Positions 43,496 through 55,187 of a DNA stretch of 64,000 nucleotides are shown here, piece by piece. Position 1 is the first letter of the stretch; each line of letters starts with the position of its first letter. Source of the stretch: Comamonas thiooxydans (GTDB lineage: Bacteria; Pseudomonadota; Gammaproteobacteria; Burkholderiales; Burkholderiaceae_C); assembly GCF_002157685.2 (NCBI RefSeq), contig NZ_AP026738.1:372001-436000 (forward strand). The letters are read 5' to 3'. A model generated the notes under the pieces. The model had not been told where the DNA came from and made no database searches. It saw only the letters and a list, made by a program, of their open reading frames with translations. The position numbers and the translations under genes were made by a program.

Positions 43496-44917
43496 TCAGC
43501 AAAGCTGTGAACTGACGCGATCGCGCCCGGCGGCCTTGGCCTCATACAAAGCCTGGTCTGCCTGTTGCAGCAGCATGTCCAGGCTTTGATTCGCTTGCAG
43601 GCTTGCGGTATGGACCAGGCCAATGCTGACCGTGGCACTCATCGTCTTGTCATCCATGGGCACGCGCAGCTCCCGGATGGCGCGGTTGATGCGCTTGGCG
43701 ATCTCCTGCGCAGCGCTTGCGTTCACCTTGGGCAGGGCCACGGCGAATTCCTCGCCTCCCATGCGGCCAACGATGTCCTGAGCGCGCAGCACCTGACTCA
43801 GGGTCTGGCTGAAGCTGCGCAGCAATTGGTCGCCTCCCGCATGGCCGAAGCTGTCGTTGATCTGTTTGAAATGGTCGAGATCCAGCATCAGAATGGCGAA
43901 GGGCTGGCCATCCTGGCGGCAACGCTCCAGTATTCTTTGCCCCTGCTTCATGAAGGCACCGCGTGCCAGCATATCGGTCAGAAAGTCGTGGTTGACGGCA
44001 TGACTGAGCTTTTGCATCAGCTCGTTGCGCGCCATATGCGATCCTGCCACCGCAAGTGGGCCCAGCACCAGCATGCATAGCCCCACGCGAAATGACAAAG
44101 CCTCCAGAAAATGTGCGGGTGTGAATTCAAGCGTGCCCAGTGAAATGAAAATGATGCTGCTCAGGCAAAGTGTTGCCGTGATCAACGTCAGACTGAAGAT
44201 GCGATAGCTCAGCGCGCACCATATGAGAGCCGGCAGCGAGAACGCCAGCGAGCCGGGACCTTTGATCCAGTAGCTGATGGCTTCCAGCGCAATGACAGAC
44301 AGCAAAGGCAGGATGCGGCGCAAGGAGGAGGGCTCGCCCAGATGCCCAGTTGGCTGCTTGCGTGTCGGCCAGGCCATGACAATGGGCAAAAACATCATGT
44401 AGTTCAGCCATTCGCTGCTCAGCCACATGGAAAAGGCCTGCCAGTGCGGCGTCCCGAAAACGGCGCTCAGCACCGGAGCTCCCAGCAGAGCGGCCGTCAG
44501 TGCGCCCAGACCGCTGCCCACAAACAGCAGCAGGGCGGAGGACTGGCGTTGCATGAACAAAGTGGCATGGCGTTGCCTGTGCATCAGCGCCCAGGCCGCG
44601 CCCACACCGGCCATATTGGCGATGCTCAGCAGGATTGCCACATCGAGCCGGCTGCCTGTGAGCAGATCGGCTGCGATATAGGCTGCAGAAACCGCCAGCA
44701 CCGAGCTTGGGCGCAGCCAGTCAGGGTGGTGCAGCAAAAGGCCCAGCAGCAGCGCGTTTGCGGGCCAGATCGCCGAGAGAAATCCCATGGGGCGCCCCAG
44801 TATGCCCAGCAAGGCGGCCAGAAACACCAGGCTCCCAAGCCCGAGCGCCGCTGCCCATGTCCTGGGGGCAGCGGTCTGCAGCAGCGGCGTTGGCTTGGGG
44901 GCGGAGGCTTCGGTCAT
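43496..44917 (-). CDS. MASE1-like membrane sensor diguanylate cyclase
   Basis: The 473-residue protein has about eight N-terminal membrane helices (residues about 20-300) of MASE1 type, joined to a GGDEF domain. The active site is G387-G-E-E-F391. The inhibitory I-site RAQD (378-381) sits five residues upstream, so it should make cyclic di-GMP and be product-inhibited. The substrate-binding segment LDLDHFKQINDSFGHAGGD is intact. No EAL domain is present. The signal sensed by the membrane part is unknown. The promoter region (44918-45130) is AT-rich. Confidence 0.93.
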   Translation of the reverse strand: MTEASAPKPTPLLQTAAPRTWAAALGLGSLVFLAALLGILGRPMGFLSAIWPANALLLGLLLHHPDWLRPSSVLAVSAAYIAADLLTGSRLDVAILLSIANMAGVGAAWALMHRQRHATLFMQRQSSALLLFVGSGLGALTAALLGAPVLSAVFGTPHWQAFSMWLSSEWLNYMMFLPIVMAWPTRKQPTGHLGEPSSLRRILPLLSVIALEAISYWIKGPGSLAFSLPALIWCALSYRIFSLTLITATLCLSSIIFISLGTLEFTPAHFLEALSFRVGLCMLVLGPLAVAGSHMARNELMQKLSHAVNHDFLTDMLARGAFMKQGQRILERCRQDGQPFAILMLDLDHFKQINDSFGHAGGDQLLRSFSQTLSQVLRAQDIVGRMGGEEFAVALPKVNASAAQEIAKRINRAIRELRVPMDDKTMSATVSIGLVHTASLQANQSLDMLLQQADQALYEAKAAGRDRVSSQLC

Positions 44918-45130
44918 GGGAGAGGGGCCGCGAGCGTTTCGTGGAATTTTCTTCAGTGGCTCTTTGCGAATTCGATATCAATCGCCAAAAATGCCTGTTG
45001 TTGCCGTCAGATGTTGTGGTTTTAACAAAAACATACAGAAAAACGATTGCTGAAGCGGTTTTGCAGCGCGCAATTGACGATGTTTTTCATTTGACGGACT
45101 CCGGGCAAGCCGGATGTCAGCCGCCGAATG

Positions 45131-45156
45131 AAAAAAGCCAGAGACTCGCTCTGGCT
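45131..45156 (-). terminator. Rho-independent terminator of tgt
   Basis: On the minus strand AGCCAGAG pairs perfectly with CTCTGGCT around a five-base loop and is followed by five or more T residues. Confidence 0.9.
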
Positions 45157-45191
45157 TCTGGGAGGTTCTGCTGCGGCAGACGATGGGTGGC

Positions 45192-46370
<1,179 letters not shown>

Positions 46371-46485
46371 CTATTTTCCCAGATGCCCGCAAGCACTGCT
46401 GCAATAGCCGGTGCTTGCCCCAGATTCGCAACCCGTCTTTGCAGCCTGGGCCTACACTGGTGCGCAAGACGAACAGGAGGTTGCC

Positions 46486-46959
46486 ATGCTCAAGATCATG
46501 ATTGCGGTGGATGGATCGGATGTCGCACTTGAGGCCGTACGCCACGGCATCAAGCTTTTGCAGAGCGGACTGGATGCTCACTTTGTAATAGCTCATGTGC
46601 AGAAGGAGGCCACGCTGCTGGAGCTTGCAACCACAGATTCAGATCTGATTGCCAACGCCAGCATCGAAGCCGGCATGGATCTGGTGGCGCCTGCACAGGA
46701 TCTTCTCAAGGAGGCCGGGGCCTCCTATGAAGTGGAGATCAGCCTGGGCGAAGAGGCCAATACCCTGATCGATATTGCAGAGAGCAATGAATGCGATCAG
46801 ATCATCATCGGCGCCACGGGCCAGAGCGGCCTGGGCAGCATTCTGATCGGCTCGGTCTCACGCGAGGTGGCCAGACACAGTCGGCTGCCGGTGACGATTG
46901 TGAAAATGCCCGAAGTGGCCGAGGCGGATGACAATCCCGCTGAAGATGCTGATTCCTGA
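46486..46959 (+). CDS. Universal stress protein (UspA family)
   Basis: The 158-residue single-domain Usp opens MLKIMIAVDGSDVALEAV. It carries the ATP-binding motif G109-AT-G112-X9-G122-S, so it is the ATP-binding UspFG/MJ0577 type rather than the UspA type that lacks it. The acidic tail (EADDNPAEDADS) is unusual but common in the genus. A perfect AGGAGG precedes ATG 46486. The stop is followed immediately by a T-family repeat. Confidence 0.93.
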   Translation: MLKIMIAVDGSDVALEAVRHGIKLLQSGLDAHFVIAHVQKEATLLELATTDSDLIANASIEAGMDLVAPAQDLLKEAGASYEVEISLGEEANTLIDIAESNECDQIIIGATGQSGLGSILIGSVSREVARHSRLPVTIVKMPEVAEADDNPAEDADS

Positions 46960-47010
46960 TTTGATAGCGCCATGCGCCTGATCAATAGGCGCCGCTGGAA
47001 GGAAATTTGA
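46960..47010. repeat. T-family repeat directly after the universal stress gene
   Basis: TTTGATAGCGCCATGCGCCTGATCAATAGGCGC begins on the base after the stop codon. GCGCCT and AGGCGC form a six-base stem with a GATCAAT loop, followed by GGAAATTTG. Confidence 0.6.
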
Positions 47011-47017
47011 TTGGAGG

Positions 47018-47449
47018 TCAGGCCGCACGGCGCTGCTGGCCGGATTCACGTCTTTGCCAGCTGCTGCGGCTGCCCGCACGATGGGCTGCAAATTTGCCAT
47101 GCGGCATGCTGGCCAGACGCATCAGCATCCAGCGGCAATAGCCTTGCACGCTCAGGCATTTGTTGATTTCTTCTTCGGGCAGCGGGCCGGAAACCACGAC
47201 CAGCCGGTTTGCGCCTTCCCAGTCTCCTGCCATGCGCAGACGGCGTTGTGCGCCCATGGCCCAGGAGTGAATGCGGGTGGGGTGACCATGCTGGTGCACG
47301 CGGCCGGTGATTCGATCAAACGCGATGGCGACCAGCTCGGTCTTGAGGCGATAGGGGCGCTCTCCCGTGATGGCGTTGGGTGCATCACGCATGTCGTAGA
47401 GATAGTAGAACCCGGACTTGAGCCGATATCGCAGATGCAGTAAATCCAT
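47018..47449 (-). CDS. Hypothetical basic protein
   Basis: This is a protein of about 143 residues that I do not recognise. It starts MDLLHLRYRLKSGFYYLYDMRDAP, has no signal peptide or membrane helix, and ends in an Arg/Gln/Ser-rich basic tail (SRSSWQRRESGQQRRAA). The middle contains LVVVSGPLPEEEINKCLSVQGYCRW. ATG 47449 follows a G-rich stretch (GGGGGG) and is preferred. It is on the same strand as the MarR gene, 86 bases apart, but continued transcription between them is not shown. Confidence 0.6.
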   Translation of the reverse strand: MDLLHLRYRLKSGFYYLYDMRDAPNAITGERPYRLKTELVAIAFDRITGRVHQHGHPTRIHSWAMGAQRRLRMAGDWEGANRLVVVSGPLPEEEINKCLSVQGYCRWMLMRLASMPHGKFAAHRAGSRSSWQRRESGQQRRAA

Positions 47450-47535
47450 GAACCATGCCCCCCAAGCCTGTGTCACGCAGGACTGCGTGCAGGGCATTTT
47501 CCATGAAATTGTCACAAAACGGTGTTTTTTCGGGC

Positions 47536-48060
47536 TCAGGCACTTTCTGGCGAGCTCAGCACCTGTCTGAGCTTGCCCAGTTGTTCATACAGATCGCTGG
47601 CGTTTTTGCTGCCCAGTGGAGTCAGCAACTGCTCAAGCCATAGCTCATGCGCGGCAGCCATGGCCTTGAACTGCTTTTTGCCCGTACGGGTCAGGCGCAC
47701 GATCATGGAGCGGCGGTCTTCCTCGTCAGCCACGCGTTCCACCCAGCCTTCGGCCACCAGTTGATCGGTCAGTCCGGTCACATTGCCGCCGGTCACCATC
47801 AGATATTCCGACAGGGTCTTCATGCGCAGACCTTTGGGAAAGCGGCTGAGCTGGGCCAGGTAGTCAAAACGAGGCAAGGTCGTGCTGAACTCTGTGCGCA
47901 GCTGACTGCGAATGACTTGCTCGATCTGTGTGCTGCAGGTCAGAAGGCGCAGCCACAGGCGCACGGACTGATGGTCGGAGTGGGACAGGCCAGCCTCGCG
48001 TCCCGGGGCTTCGGGCATGTCGATGGAAAAATCCGGATTGTGTTGGGCCATGGTTGGCAT
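47536..48060 (-). CDS. MarR-family regulator divergent from the anthranilate-type operon
   Basis: This is a winged-helix protein of about 174 residues. The DNA-recognition helix region is LSEYLMVTGGNVTGLTDQLVAEGWVERV, followed by the wing DEEDRRSMIVRLTRTGKKQF, both typical of MarR. The N-terminal 35 residues are a variable extension. The start at 48060 leaves an AT-rich intergenic space of about 117 bases to the divergent operon. Starts at 48051 or 48120 are possible. By analogy with related aromatic-CoA operons it probably represses the genes at 48178-56044 and is relieved by an aromatic CoA ester. Confidence 0.88.
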   Translation of the reverse strand: MPTMAQHNPDFSIDMPEAPGREAGLSHSDHQSVRLWLRLLTCSTQIEQVIRSQLRTEFSTTLPRFDYLAQLSRFPKGLRMKTLSEYLMVTGGNVTGLTDQLVAEGWVERVADEEDRRSMIVRLTRTGKKQFKAMAAAHELWLEQLLTPLGSKNASDLYEQLGKLRQVLSSPESA

Positions 48061-48177
48061 GGTGCGCAAACTAGCGTGCTTTGGGTTCAGGGTTTGGCCG
48101 GATTTTAGTGAAAATTTCATGCATTAATAATTTAGATATAAAGTAATTTTTGAAAAAGCCAGGAACGGATCACTGTC
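48061..48177. promoter_or_regulatory. Divergent promoter/operator region of the aromatic-CoA operon
   Basis: A block at 48110-48150 is strikingly AT-rich for this genome (AAAATTTCATGCATTAATAATTTAG...). It contains the short palindrome ATGCAT (48118-48123) and a TATAAA (48137-48142) that could be a -10 box for the plus-strand operon. No convincing -35 is seen. It is the obvious place for MarR binding. Confidence 0.5.
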
Positions 48178-50490
48178 ATGAAAATTGTCTGCATAGGTGG
48201 TGGCCCCGCCGGCTTGTACTTCGCTTTGCTGATGAAGCAGATGAGCCCTGCGCATGAAGTGACGGTGGTGGAGCGCAACAAGCCCTACGACACCTTTGGC
48301 TGGGGCGTGGTTTTCTCCGATGCCACCATGGACAATATGCGCGACTGGGACCCGGTGACAGCCGCGCAGATCGAGCAGGCTTTCAACCACTGGGACGATA
48401 TCGAGTTGCTGTTCAAAGGGCGCAAGATTCGCTCCGGGGGGCATGGTTTTGTGGGGATTGGCCGCAAGCATCTGCTCAATATCCTGCAAGCACGATGCGA
48501 ACAGCTGGGTGTGAACCTGGTGTTCGATACCGATGTGCAGTCCGATGAAGACTATCCGGACGCAGACCTCATCATCGCCAGCGACGGCGTGAATTCGCGC
48601 ATACGCGGCAAGTACGCCGACATCTTCAAGCCCGATATCGTCACCCGCCCCAACCGCTTTATCTGGCTGGGCACGAACAAGGTCTACGAGGCCTTCACCT
48701 TTGATTTCGTGCGCACCCAGCATGGCTGGTTCCAGGCGCATATCTACAAGTTCGACGACCAGACTTCGACATTTATCGTCGAGACCACGGAGGAATGCTG
48801 GAAGGCCAGCGGTCTCGACACCGCCGATCAAGAGCAGTCCATTGCCTTCTGTGAAAAGTTGTTCGCGGACAATCTTCAGGGCGAGAAACTGATGACCAAT
48901 GCCCGCCATCTGCGCGGCTCGGCCTGGATCAACTTTCAGCGCGTGGTCTGCGATCAGTGGTGGTTGAAAAACCGCAAGGGCAGCCATGTGGTGCTGATGG
49001 GCGATGCCGTGCATACGGCACATTTCGCCATTGGCTCAGGAACCAAGCTGGCGATCGAGGATGCGATCGAACTGGCACGCCAGTTCAAGCAGCGGGGTGA
49101 TGCGGCTGCGCATATTCCCGAGGTGCTGGTGGCCTATCAGGAAGCGCGTCGCGTCGAGACGCTACGCATTCAGAATGCAGCCTGGAATGCGATGGAGTGG
49201 TTCGAGGTCTGCGGCCAGCGCTATTGCGACCAGCTGGAGCCCGAGCAGTTCATGTACTCCATGCTCACGCGCAGTCAGCGCATCAGCCATGAAAACCTGC
49301 GCTTGCGTGATGCGCAGTGGCTTGGCGGCTATGAGAAATGGCTGGCCGAAAGAAACGGTGTCGCGGTCGATGCCAAGGCGCCGCCGCCCATGTTCCTGCC
49401 CTATACCCTGCGCGGCATCACGCTGAAGAACCGTATCGTGGTCTCTCCCATGGCGCAGTACTCTGCGGTTGATGGCGTGCCTGGTGAGTTTCACCTCGTT
49501 CACCTGGGTGCGCGTGCGCTTGGCGGCGCCGGTCTGGTGTTCGCCGAGATGGCCTGTGTCAGCCCCGAGGGGCGCATCACGCCTGGCTGCCCTGGTACCT
49601 ATAGCGCTGAGCAAAAGCAGGCCTGGAAACGCATCAGCGACTGGATTCACACCAACACCGATGCCAAGTTCGCCATGCAGATCGGCCATGCGGGTGCCAA
49701 GGCCTCGACGCGGCTGGCCTGGGAAGGTACGGATCTGCCGCTGGAGCAGGGCAACTGGCCCATCATGGCAGCGTCGGAGCAGCAATATCTGCAGGGAGTG
49801 AGCCAGATCGCCAGGGCCATGACACGCGCCGACATGGATGAAGTGCGGGAGCAGTTTGTGCATGCTGCGCAAATGGCGGCCGACATAGGCGTGGACTGGC
49901 TGGAGCTGCACTGTGCGCACGGCTATCTGCTGTCGGGCTTTATCTCGCCGCTGACCAATCAGCGCAGCGATGAATATGGCGGCAGCCTGGAAAACCGCTT
50001 GCGCTACCCGCTGGAAGTGTTCAAGGCCATGCGCGCCGTTTGGCCGCAGGACAAGCCCATGTCCGTGCGCATCTCTGCACATGACTGGGTGCCGGGCGGC
50101 ATCACGCCCGAAGATGCGGTACAGATTGCCAAGGCCTTCAAGGCCGCAGGTGCCGATCTGATCGACTGCTCATCGGGGCAGGTCAGCAAGCTCGAAAAGC
50201 CGGTGTTTGGCCGCATGTATCAAACCCCGTTTGCAGACCGCATTCGACAGGAGGCCGGTATTGCCACCATGGCCGTGGGCGCCATCAGCGAAGCCGACCA
50301 CGCCAACAGCATCATCGCCGCTGGCCGCGCCGATCTCTGTGCCGTGGCACGCCCGCATCTGGCCAACCCGGCCTGGACGCTGACCGAGGCCGCCAAGATA
50401 GGCTACACGCCTATCGTCTGGCCCAAACAATACTTCCAAGGCAAGCGCCAGATGGAAGCCCTGTTCGAGCGCGAAAAGGCCTTGAAATGA
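48178..50490 (+). CDS. Bifunctional 2-aminobenzoyl/salicylyl-CoA monooxygenase-reductase
   Basis: This 770-residue fusion has two flavoprotein parts. Residues 1-380 are a para-hydroxybenzoate-hydroxylase-fold monooxygenase with the FAD motif [12 protein letters not shown] and the second FAD motif [18 protein letters not shown]. Residues about 405-770 are an Old Yellow Enzyme domain ([34 protein letters not shown]). This is the architecture of Azoarcus 2-aminobenzoyl-CoA monooxygenase/reductase, which hydroxylates and partly reduces the ring. Databases also name it salicylyl-CoA 5-hydroxylase/oxidoreductase. The neighbouring ligase and RidA favour aminobenzoate. Confidence 0.9.
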   Translation: MKIVCIGGGPAGLYFALLMKQMSPAHEVTVVERNKPYDTFGWGVVFSDATMDNMRDWDPVTAAQIEQAFNHWDDIELLFKGRKIRSGGHGFVGIGRKHLLNILQARCEQLGVNLVFDTDVQSDEDYPDADLIIASDGVNSRIRGKYADIFKPDIVTRPNRFIWLGTNKVYEAFTFDFVRTQHGWFQAHIYKFDDQTSTFIVETTEECWKASGLDTADQEQSIAFCEKLFADNLQGEKLMTNARHLRGSAWINFQRVVCDQWWLKNRKGSHVVLMGDAVHTAHFAIGSGTKLAIEDAIELARQFKQRGDAAAHIPEVLVAYQEARRVETLRIQNAAWNAMEWFEVCGQRYCDQLEPEQFMYSMLTRSQRISHENLRLRDAQWLGGYEKWLAERNGVAVDAKAPPPMFLPYTLRGITLKNRIVVSPMAQYSAVDGVPGEFHLVHLGARALGGAGLVFAEMACVSPEGRITPGCPGTYSAEQKQAWKRISDWIHTNTDAKFAMQIGHAGAKASTRLAWEGTDLPLEQGNWPIMAASEQQYLQGVSQIARAMTRADMDEVREQFVHAAQMAADIGVDWLELHCAHGYLLSGFISPLTNQRSDEYGGSLENRLRYPLEVFKAMRAVWPQDKPMSVRISAHDWVPGGITPEDAVQIAKAFKAAGADLIDCSSGQVSKLEKPVFGRMYQTPFADRIRQEAGIATMAVGAISEADHANSIIAAGRADLCAVARPHLANPAWTLTEAAKIGYTPIVWPKQYFQGKRQMEALFEREKALK

Positions 50491-50620
50491 AGCACCCCCC
50501 GAGTCGCTGCGCGCCTTCCCCCCACTCTCCACACGCTGCGCGCTATGGGAGGGGGCGACACCAGTGGTGCGGGGCGGCTCTTCCTTGGTGTCCGAGGGGC
50601 GGTTCGCGCCAGTTTCGTGA
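50491..50620 (+). repeat. R-family 3'-end element inside the aromatic-CoA operon
   Basis: It starts on the base after the stop codon with AGCACCCCCCGAGTCGC. A CCCCC/GGGGG stem follows, then GACACC paired with GGTGTC around GTGCGGGGCGG. It aligns with the minus-strand copies at 34275 and 31450. It fills the 145-base gap before the SDR gene and could partially terminate transcription there. Confidence 0.65.
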
Positions 50621-50635
50621 GCGATGGAGAACTCA

Positions 50636-51406
50636 ATGACAGGCGATCTGAACGATCAACATGCGCTGGTGACGGGCGCGGGCCAGGGCATTGGCGAGGC
50701 GATTGCACGCCAGTTGCTGGCGCAGGGCGCTCGCGTCACGGTGCTGGGGCGTCGCGCCGAGCCTCTGCAAAAACTGGTGGAAGAACACCCCGGTCAATGC
50801 CGGATGGTGCTGGCCGATGTGGCGGATGAATCACAGGTGAAAACGGCGTTTGAAAAGGCAGTGGCTGCGCAAGGTGCCATCAGTATCCTGATCAACAACG
50901 CCGGTCAGGCCGGCAGTGCACCGTTCATGAAGATGGATGCCGCGCATTGGCAGCAGATGCTGGCCGTCAACCTGAGCGGCACCATGCACTGCATCCAGCA
51001 AGTGCTGCCGGCCATGTCCGCTTCGGGCTGGGGACGCATCGTCAATGTGGCCAGCACGGCTGGTTTGGTGGGCTATGCCTATGTCGCCGCCTATGTGGCG
51101 GCCAAGCATGGCGTGGTGGGCCTGACACGAGCCCTGGCGCTGGAGTACGCCAAGACCGGAATCACCGTCAACGCCGTCTGTCCCGGCTATACCGAAACCG
51201 AGATTGTCAAAACCAGCATTGACCGCGTCGTAGCCAAGACCGGCCGCACACCACAGCAGGCAATGGCCGAGTTCGTCAAATCCAACCCCCAAGGCCGCCT
51301 AGTACAGCCGCACGAGGTGGCTGACGCCGTGCTGTGGCTATGTGGTCGAGGCGCATCAAGTATTACCGGACAAGCCATAGCCGTCGCGGGTGGCGAAGTC
51401 ATGTGA
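50636..51406 (+). CDS. SDR-family NAD(P)-dependent dehydrogenase
   Basis: The 256-residue classical SDR has the cofactor motif TGAGQGIG (residues 13-20), NNAG, catalytic Ser140, and Tyr153-X3-Lys157. The C-terminal GQAIAVAGGEVM is typical of 3-hydroxyacyl-CoA dehydrogenase-like members. In this operon it probably oxidises a hydroxyacyl-CoA intermediate after ring opening, or a cyclohexenol-CoA. ATG 50636 is chosen because GGAG lies six bases upstream. An ATG 12 bases earlier overlaps that site. Confidence 0.9.
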   Translation: MTGDLNDQHALVTGAGQGIGEAIARQLLAQGARVTVLGRRAEPLQKLVEEHPGQCRMVLADVADESQVKTAFEKAVAAQGAISILINNAGQAGSAPFMKMDAAHWQQMLAVNLSGTMHCIQQVLPAMSASGWGRIVNVASTAGLVGYAYVAAYVAAKHGVVGLTRALALEYAKTGITVNAVCPGYTETEIVKTSIDRVVAKTGRTPQQAMAEFVKSNPQGRLVQPHEVADAVLWLCGRGASSITGQAIAVAGGEVM

Positions 51407-51427
51407 CCCGGATTTTTGGAGACAGAC

Positions 51428-52282
<855 letters not shown>

Positions 52283-52283
52283 C

Positions 52284-53447
52284 ATGGCAGACACCAGCTA
52301 TCTGAAGTGGCCTTTTTTCGAGCCCCATCACGCACGCCTGACACAGTCGCTGGATGCCTGGGCAAGGCAGAGCATTGCGCATGCGCATGGCCCCGATGTG
52401 GATGCCGAATGCCGCAAACTGGTCAAGGCCCTGGGCGAGGCCGGCTGGCTGCGTCATGCGGTTGCGGGTACGGCCTATGGCGGTGCGGGAGAGCATATTG
52501 ATACAAGAGCCATCTGCCTGATCCGGGAGACGCTGGCGCGTCATAGCGGGCTGGCCGACTTTGCGTTTGCCATGCAGGGTCTGGGCTCGGGGGCGATTTC
52601 TCTGGCGGGCAGCGAGGAGCAGAAAAAACGCTATCTGAGCCTGGTGGCCAGGGGCGATGCGATCTCAGCCTTTGCGCTGTCCGAGCCCGATGCCGGCTCG
52701 GACGTGGCGGCCATGGCCTGCGAGGCCAGGCTGGAAGGTGATCACTATGTGATCAACGGCGAGAAGACCTGGATTTCCAACGGGGGCATTGCCGACTTCT
52801 ATGTCGTTTTTGTGCGTACAGGCGAGGCTGCGGGTTCGCGTGGTCTGTCGGCACTGATTGTGGAGGCCGGCACCCCGGGCTTTGAGATTGCCGAGCGTAT
52901 CAACGTCATCGCACCACACCCGCTGGCGCGTTTGAAGTTTTCGAACTGCCGCGTGCCTGCCGCCCAGCGCGTGGGCGCGGCCGGCGAGGGCTTCAAGGTG
53001 GCGATGCGCACGCTCGATGTGTTCCGCACCTCGGTGGCCGCCGCATCGTTGGGCTTTGCGCGTCGTGCCATGGATGAGGCATTGCAGCGTGCGACCAGCC
53101 GCAAGATGTTCGGCGGCGTGCTGGCTGATTTTCAGCTCACCCAGGCCAAGCTGGCGCAGATGGCCACGCAGATCGACAGTGCGGCGCTGCTGACCTATCG
53201 CGCAGCCTGGTTGCGTGACCAGGGCGAGAACGTGACACGGGAAGCCGCCATGGCCAAGATGACGGCGACGGAAAACGCCCAGCAGGTGATCGATGCTGCC
53301 GTGCAGATCTGGGGCGGCCTGGGCGTGGTCAGCGAGCAGCCTGTGGAGCGCCTTTACCGGGAGATTCGCGCCCTGCGCATCTACGAAGGCGCGACCGAGG
53401 TGCAGCAGCTCATCATTGGGCGTGACCTTATCAAAAATCATAGCTGA
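52284..53447 (+). CDS. Acyl-CoA dehydrogenase family protein
   Basis: This 387-residue flavoprotein of the acyl-CoA dehydrogenase fold has the FAD-contact motif [29 protein letters not shown], and the C-terminal [31 protein letters not shown]. The YEG glutamate is the usual catalytic base. In this operon it should dehydrogenate an alicyclic or ring-opened dicarboxyl-CoA intermediate. The last four residues (KNHS) and the stop lie at the start of a T-family repeat. AAGGAA precedes the ATG. Confidence 0.92.
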   Translation: MADTSYLKWPFFEPHHARLTQSLDAWARQSIAHAHGPDVDAECRKLVKALGEAGWLRHAVAGTAYGGAGEHIDTRAICLIRETLARHSGLADFAFAMQGLGSGAISLAGSEEQKKRYLSLVARGDAISAFALSEPDAGSDVAAMACEARLEGDHYVINGEKTWISNGGIADFYVVFVRTGEAAGSRGLSALIVEAGTPGFEIAERINVIAPHPLARLKFSNCRVPAAQRVGAAGEGFKVAMRTLDVFRTSVAAASLGFARRAMDEALQRATSRKMFGGVLADFQLTQAKLAQMATQIDSAALLTYRAAWLRDQGENVTREAAMAKMTATENAQQVIDAAVQIWGGLGVVSEQPVERLYREIRALRIYEGATEVQQLIIGRDLIKNHS

Positions 53448-53480
53448 TAGCGCTTTTGCATCAAGCGTTTGATCCTATTT
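53437..53480. repeat. T-family repeat supplying the acyl-CoA dehydrogenase stop
   Basis: ATCATAGCTGATAGCGCTT, then AAGCGTTTGATCCTATTT. The TGA of the element's AGCTGATAGC is the stop codon of the dehydrogenase gene. It fills the 52-base gap to the ligase gene. Confidence 0.6.
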
Positions 53481-53499
53481 CGCCTGAAAGGTCGGAATC

Positions 53500-55110
53500 A
53501 TGTCGTACACCGCGCATATCGATACCTTTGCTGCCGACAACCTGCCACCACCCGAGCAGCAGCCCGAGTTCATTTTCGAGCTGCCCGAGCTGCGGTTCCC
53601 CGAGCGCCTGAACTGTGCCGTGGAGCTGCTGGATAGACATGTGAGCGAGGGACGCGGCGACCGTTTGTGCATTCAGGCCGAAGGCCTGCGCTGGAGCTAT
53701 GTGGATCTGCAGCTCAAGGCCAATCGCATCGCCAATGTGCTGACGCAGGAGCTGGGACTGCAGCCGGGCAACCGCGTGTTGCTGTGCGCACCCAACAATC
53801 CCATGATGGTGGCCTGCTGGTTTGGCGTCATCAAGGCCGGGGGCATTGCCGTGGCCGCCATGCCGCTGCTGCGGTCCAAGGAACTTTCCACCATCATCGA
53901 CATAGCGCAGATCAGCCATGCGCTGTGCGATGCGGCGCTGCGCACCGAGGTGCAGGGTGCGCAGGAAAAAACCAGCACGCTCAAGGCCGTGCGCTATTTC
54001 AACAGTGTGGAAGCCGATGCACTGGAGCGCCTGATGGAGCAGGCGGGCGATGACTTTCAGGCCGTGGAAACTGCGGCGACCGATACCTGCCTGCTGGGCT
54101 TCACCTCGGGCACCACGGGCGTGCCCAAGGCCACCATGCATTTTCATCGCGATGTGATGGCGGTCTGCGCCTGCTGGCCCGTGCATACGCTGCGTGCCAA
54201 TGCCGACGATGTGTTCATAGGCAGTCCTCCGCTGGCGTTCACTTTCGGGCTGGGCGGGCAGGTGCTGTTCCCTATGTCCATCGGGGCCAGCATGGCCTTG
54301 CTGGAGAAAGCCGGCCCCGTGCAACTGGTCGATGGCATTGAACGATTTGGTGCCAGTGTGGTGTTCACTGCACCCACGTCCTACCGTGTGATGGCCCAGC
54401 AGGGCGAACGCATCCGCCGCACCCGGCTGCGTAAATGCGTGTCGGCGGGCGAGGCCTTGACTGCTTCCACACGCGCGCTGTGGAAGGATGCGACCGGTAT
54501 TGAAATCATTGACGGCATCGGTTCTACCGAGATGCTGCACATCTTCATCTCGCACCGCGAAGAAGAGGTTCGTCCCGGTGCCACCGGTAGGGCAGTACCG
54601 GGCTATCGCGCCAAGGTGGTGGACGATGCGGGGATCGAGGTACCGCCCGGCACCGTGGGCAGACTGGCCGTGCAGGGACCAACGGGATGCCGCTATCTCA
54701 ACGACAGCCGTCAGACCAAGTATGTGAGCCGGGGCTGGAATCTGACGGGCGATGCCTATCTGATGGATGTCGATGGCTACTTCGTTTATCAGGCACGTAC
54801 CGACGACATGATCATCTCGGCCGGATACAACATCGCTGCACCCGAAGTCGAAGAGGCCCTGATGCAGCACGGTTCTGTGGCCGAATGCGCGGTGATTGGC
54901 GTGGCCGACAGCGAGCGAGGCCAGATCGTCAAGGCTTTTGTGGTGCTGCGTGCCGGCCATGTGGCCAGCGATGCCATGGTTATGGAGCTGCAGGATTTTG
55001 TGAAGAGCCAGGTCGCTCCCTACAAATATCCACGGGCCGTACAGTTCGTCGATCAACTGCCGCGCACGGCCACAGGCAAGTTGCAGCGCTTTCGCCTGCA
55101 TCAAACCTGA
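53500..55110 (+). CDS. 2-aminobenzoate/benzoate-type CoA ligase
   Basis: The 536-residue ANL-superfamily ligase has the P-loop FTSGTTGVPKA, the motif DGIGSTEMLH, TGDAYLMDVDG and the C-terminal catalytic Lys motif TATGKLQRFR. It is similar in length and style to benzoate-CoA and 2-aminobenzoate-CoA ligases. It should activate the acid with ATP and CoA to start the pathway. It lies in the same operon as the dearomatizing monooxygenase/reductase. The substrate choice of anthranilate over benzoate or salicylate is inferred from that neighbour and from RidA. Confidence 0.88.
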   Translation: MSYTAHIDTFAADNLPPPEQQPEFIFELPELRFPERLNCAVELLDRHVSEGRGDRLCIQAEGLRWSYVDLQLKANRIANVLTQELGLQPGNRVLLCAPNNPMMVACWFGVIKAGGIAVAAMPLLRSKELSTIIDIAQISHALCDAALRTEVQGAQEKTSTLKAVRYFNSVEADALERLMEQAGDDFQAVETAATDTCLLGFTSGTTGVPKATMHFHRDVMAVCACWPVHTLRANADDVFIGSPPLAFTFGLGGQVLFPMSIGASMALLEKAGPVQLVDGIERFGASVVFTAPTSYRVMAQQGERIRRTRLRKCVSAGEALTASTRALWKDATGIEIIDGIGSTEMLHIFISHREEEVRPGATGRAVPGYRAKVVDDAGIEVPPGTVGRLAVQGPTGCRYLNDSRQTKYVSRGWNLTGDAYLMDVDGYFVYQARTDDMIISAGYNIAAPEVEEALMQHGSVAECAVIGVADSERGQIVKAFVVLRAGHVASDAMVMELQDFVKSQVAPYKYPRAVQFVDQLPRTATGKLQRFRLHQT

Positions 55111-55118
55111 TCGCCATG

Positions 55119-55170
55119 TTTTTAAAGGCTGCATGCGTCTGATTGAAAAGCGCTGCAGGCAGATTTTTCT
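55119..55170. repeat. T-family repeat after the CoA ligase
   Basis: AAAGGCTGCATGCGTCTGATTG, then AAAAGCGCTGCAGGCAGATTT, in the 77-base gap before the thioesterase gene. The pairing is imperfect, but the arms and spacing match the family. Confidence 0.5.
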
Positions 55171-55187
55171 GAAGGAATTGTTTGGGT

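Noticed and set aside
48110..48150. AT-rich block before the aromatic-CoA operon as a long MarR palindrome
   Set aside because: Only the central ATGCAT is perfectly symmetric. The flanking matches are partial, so no specific operator is claimed.
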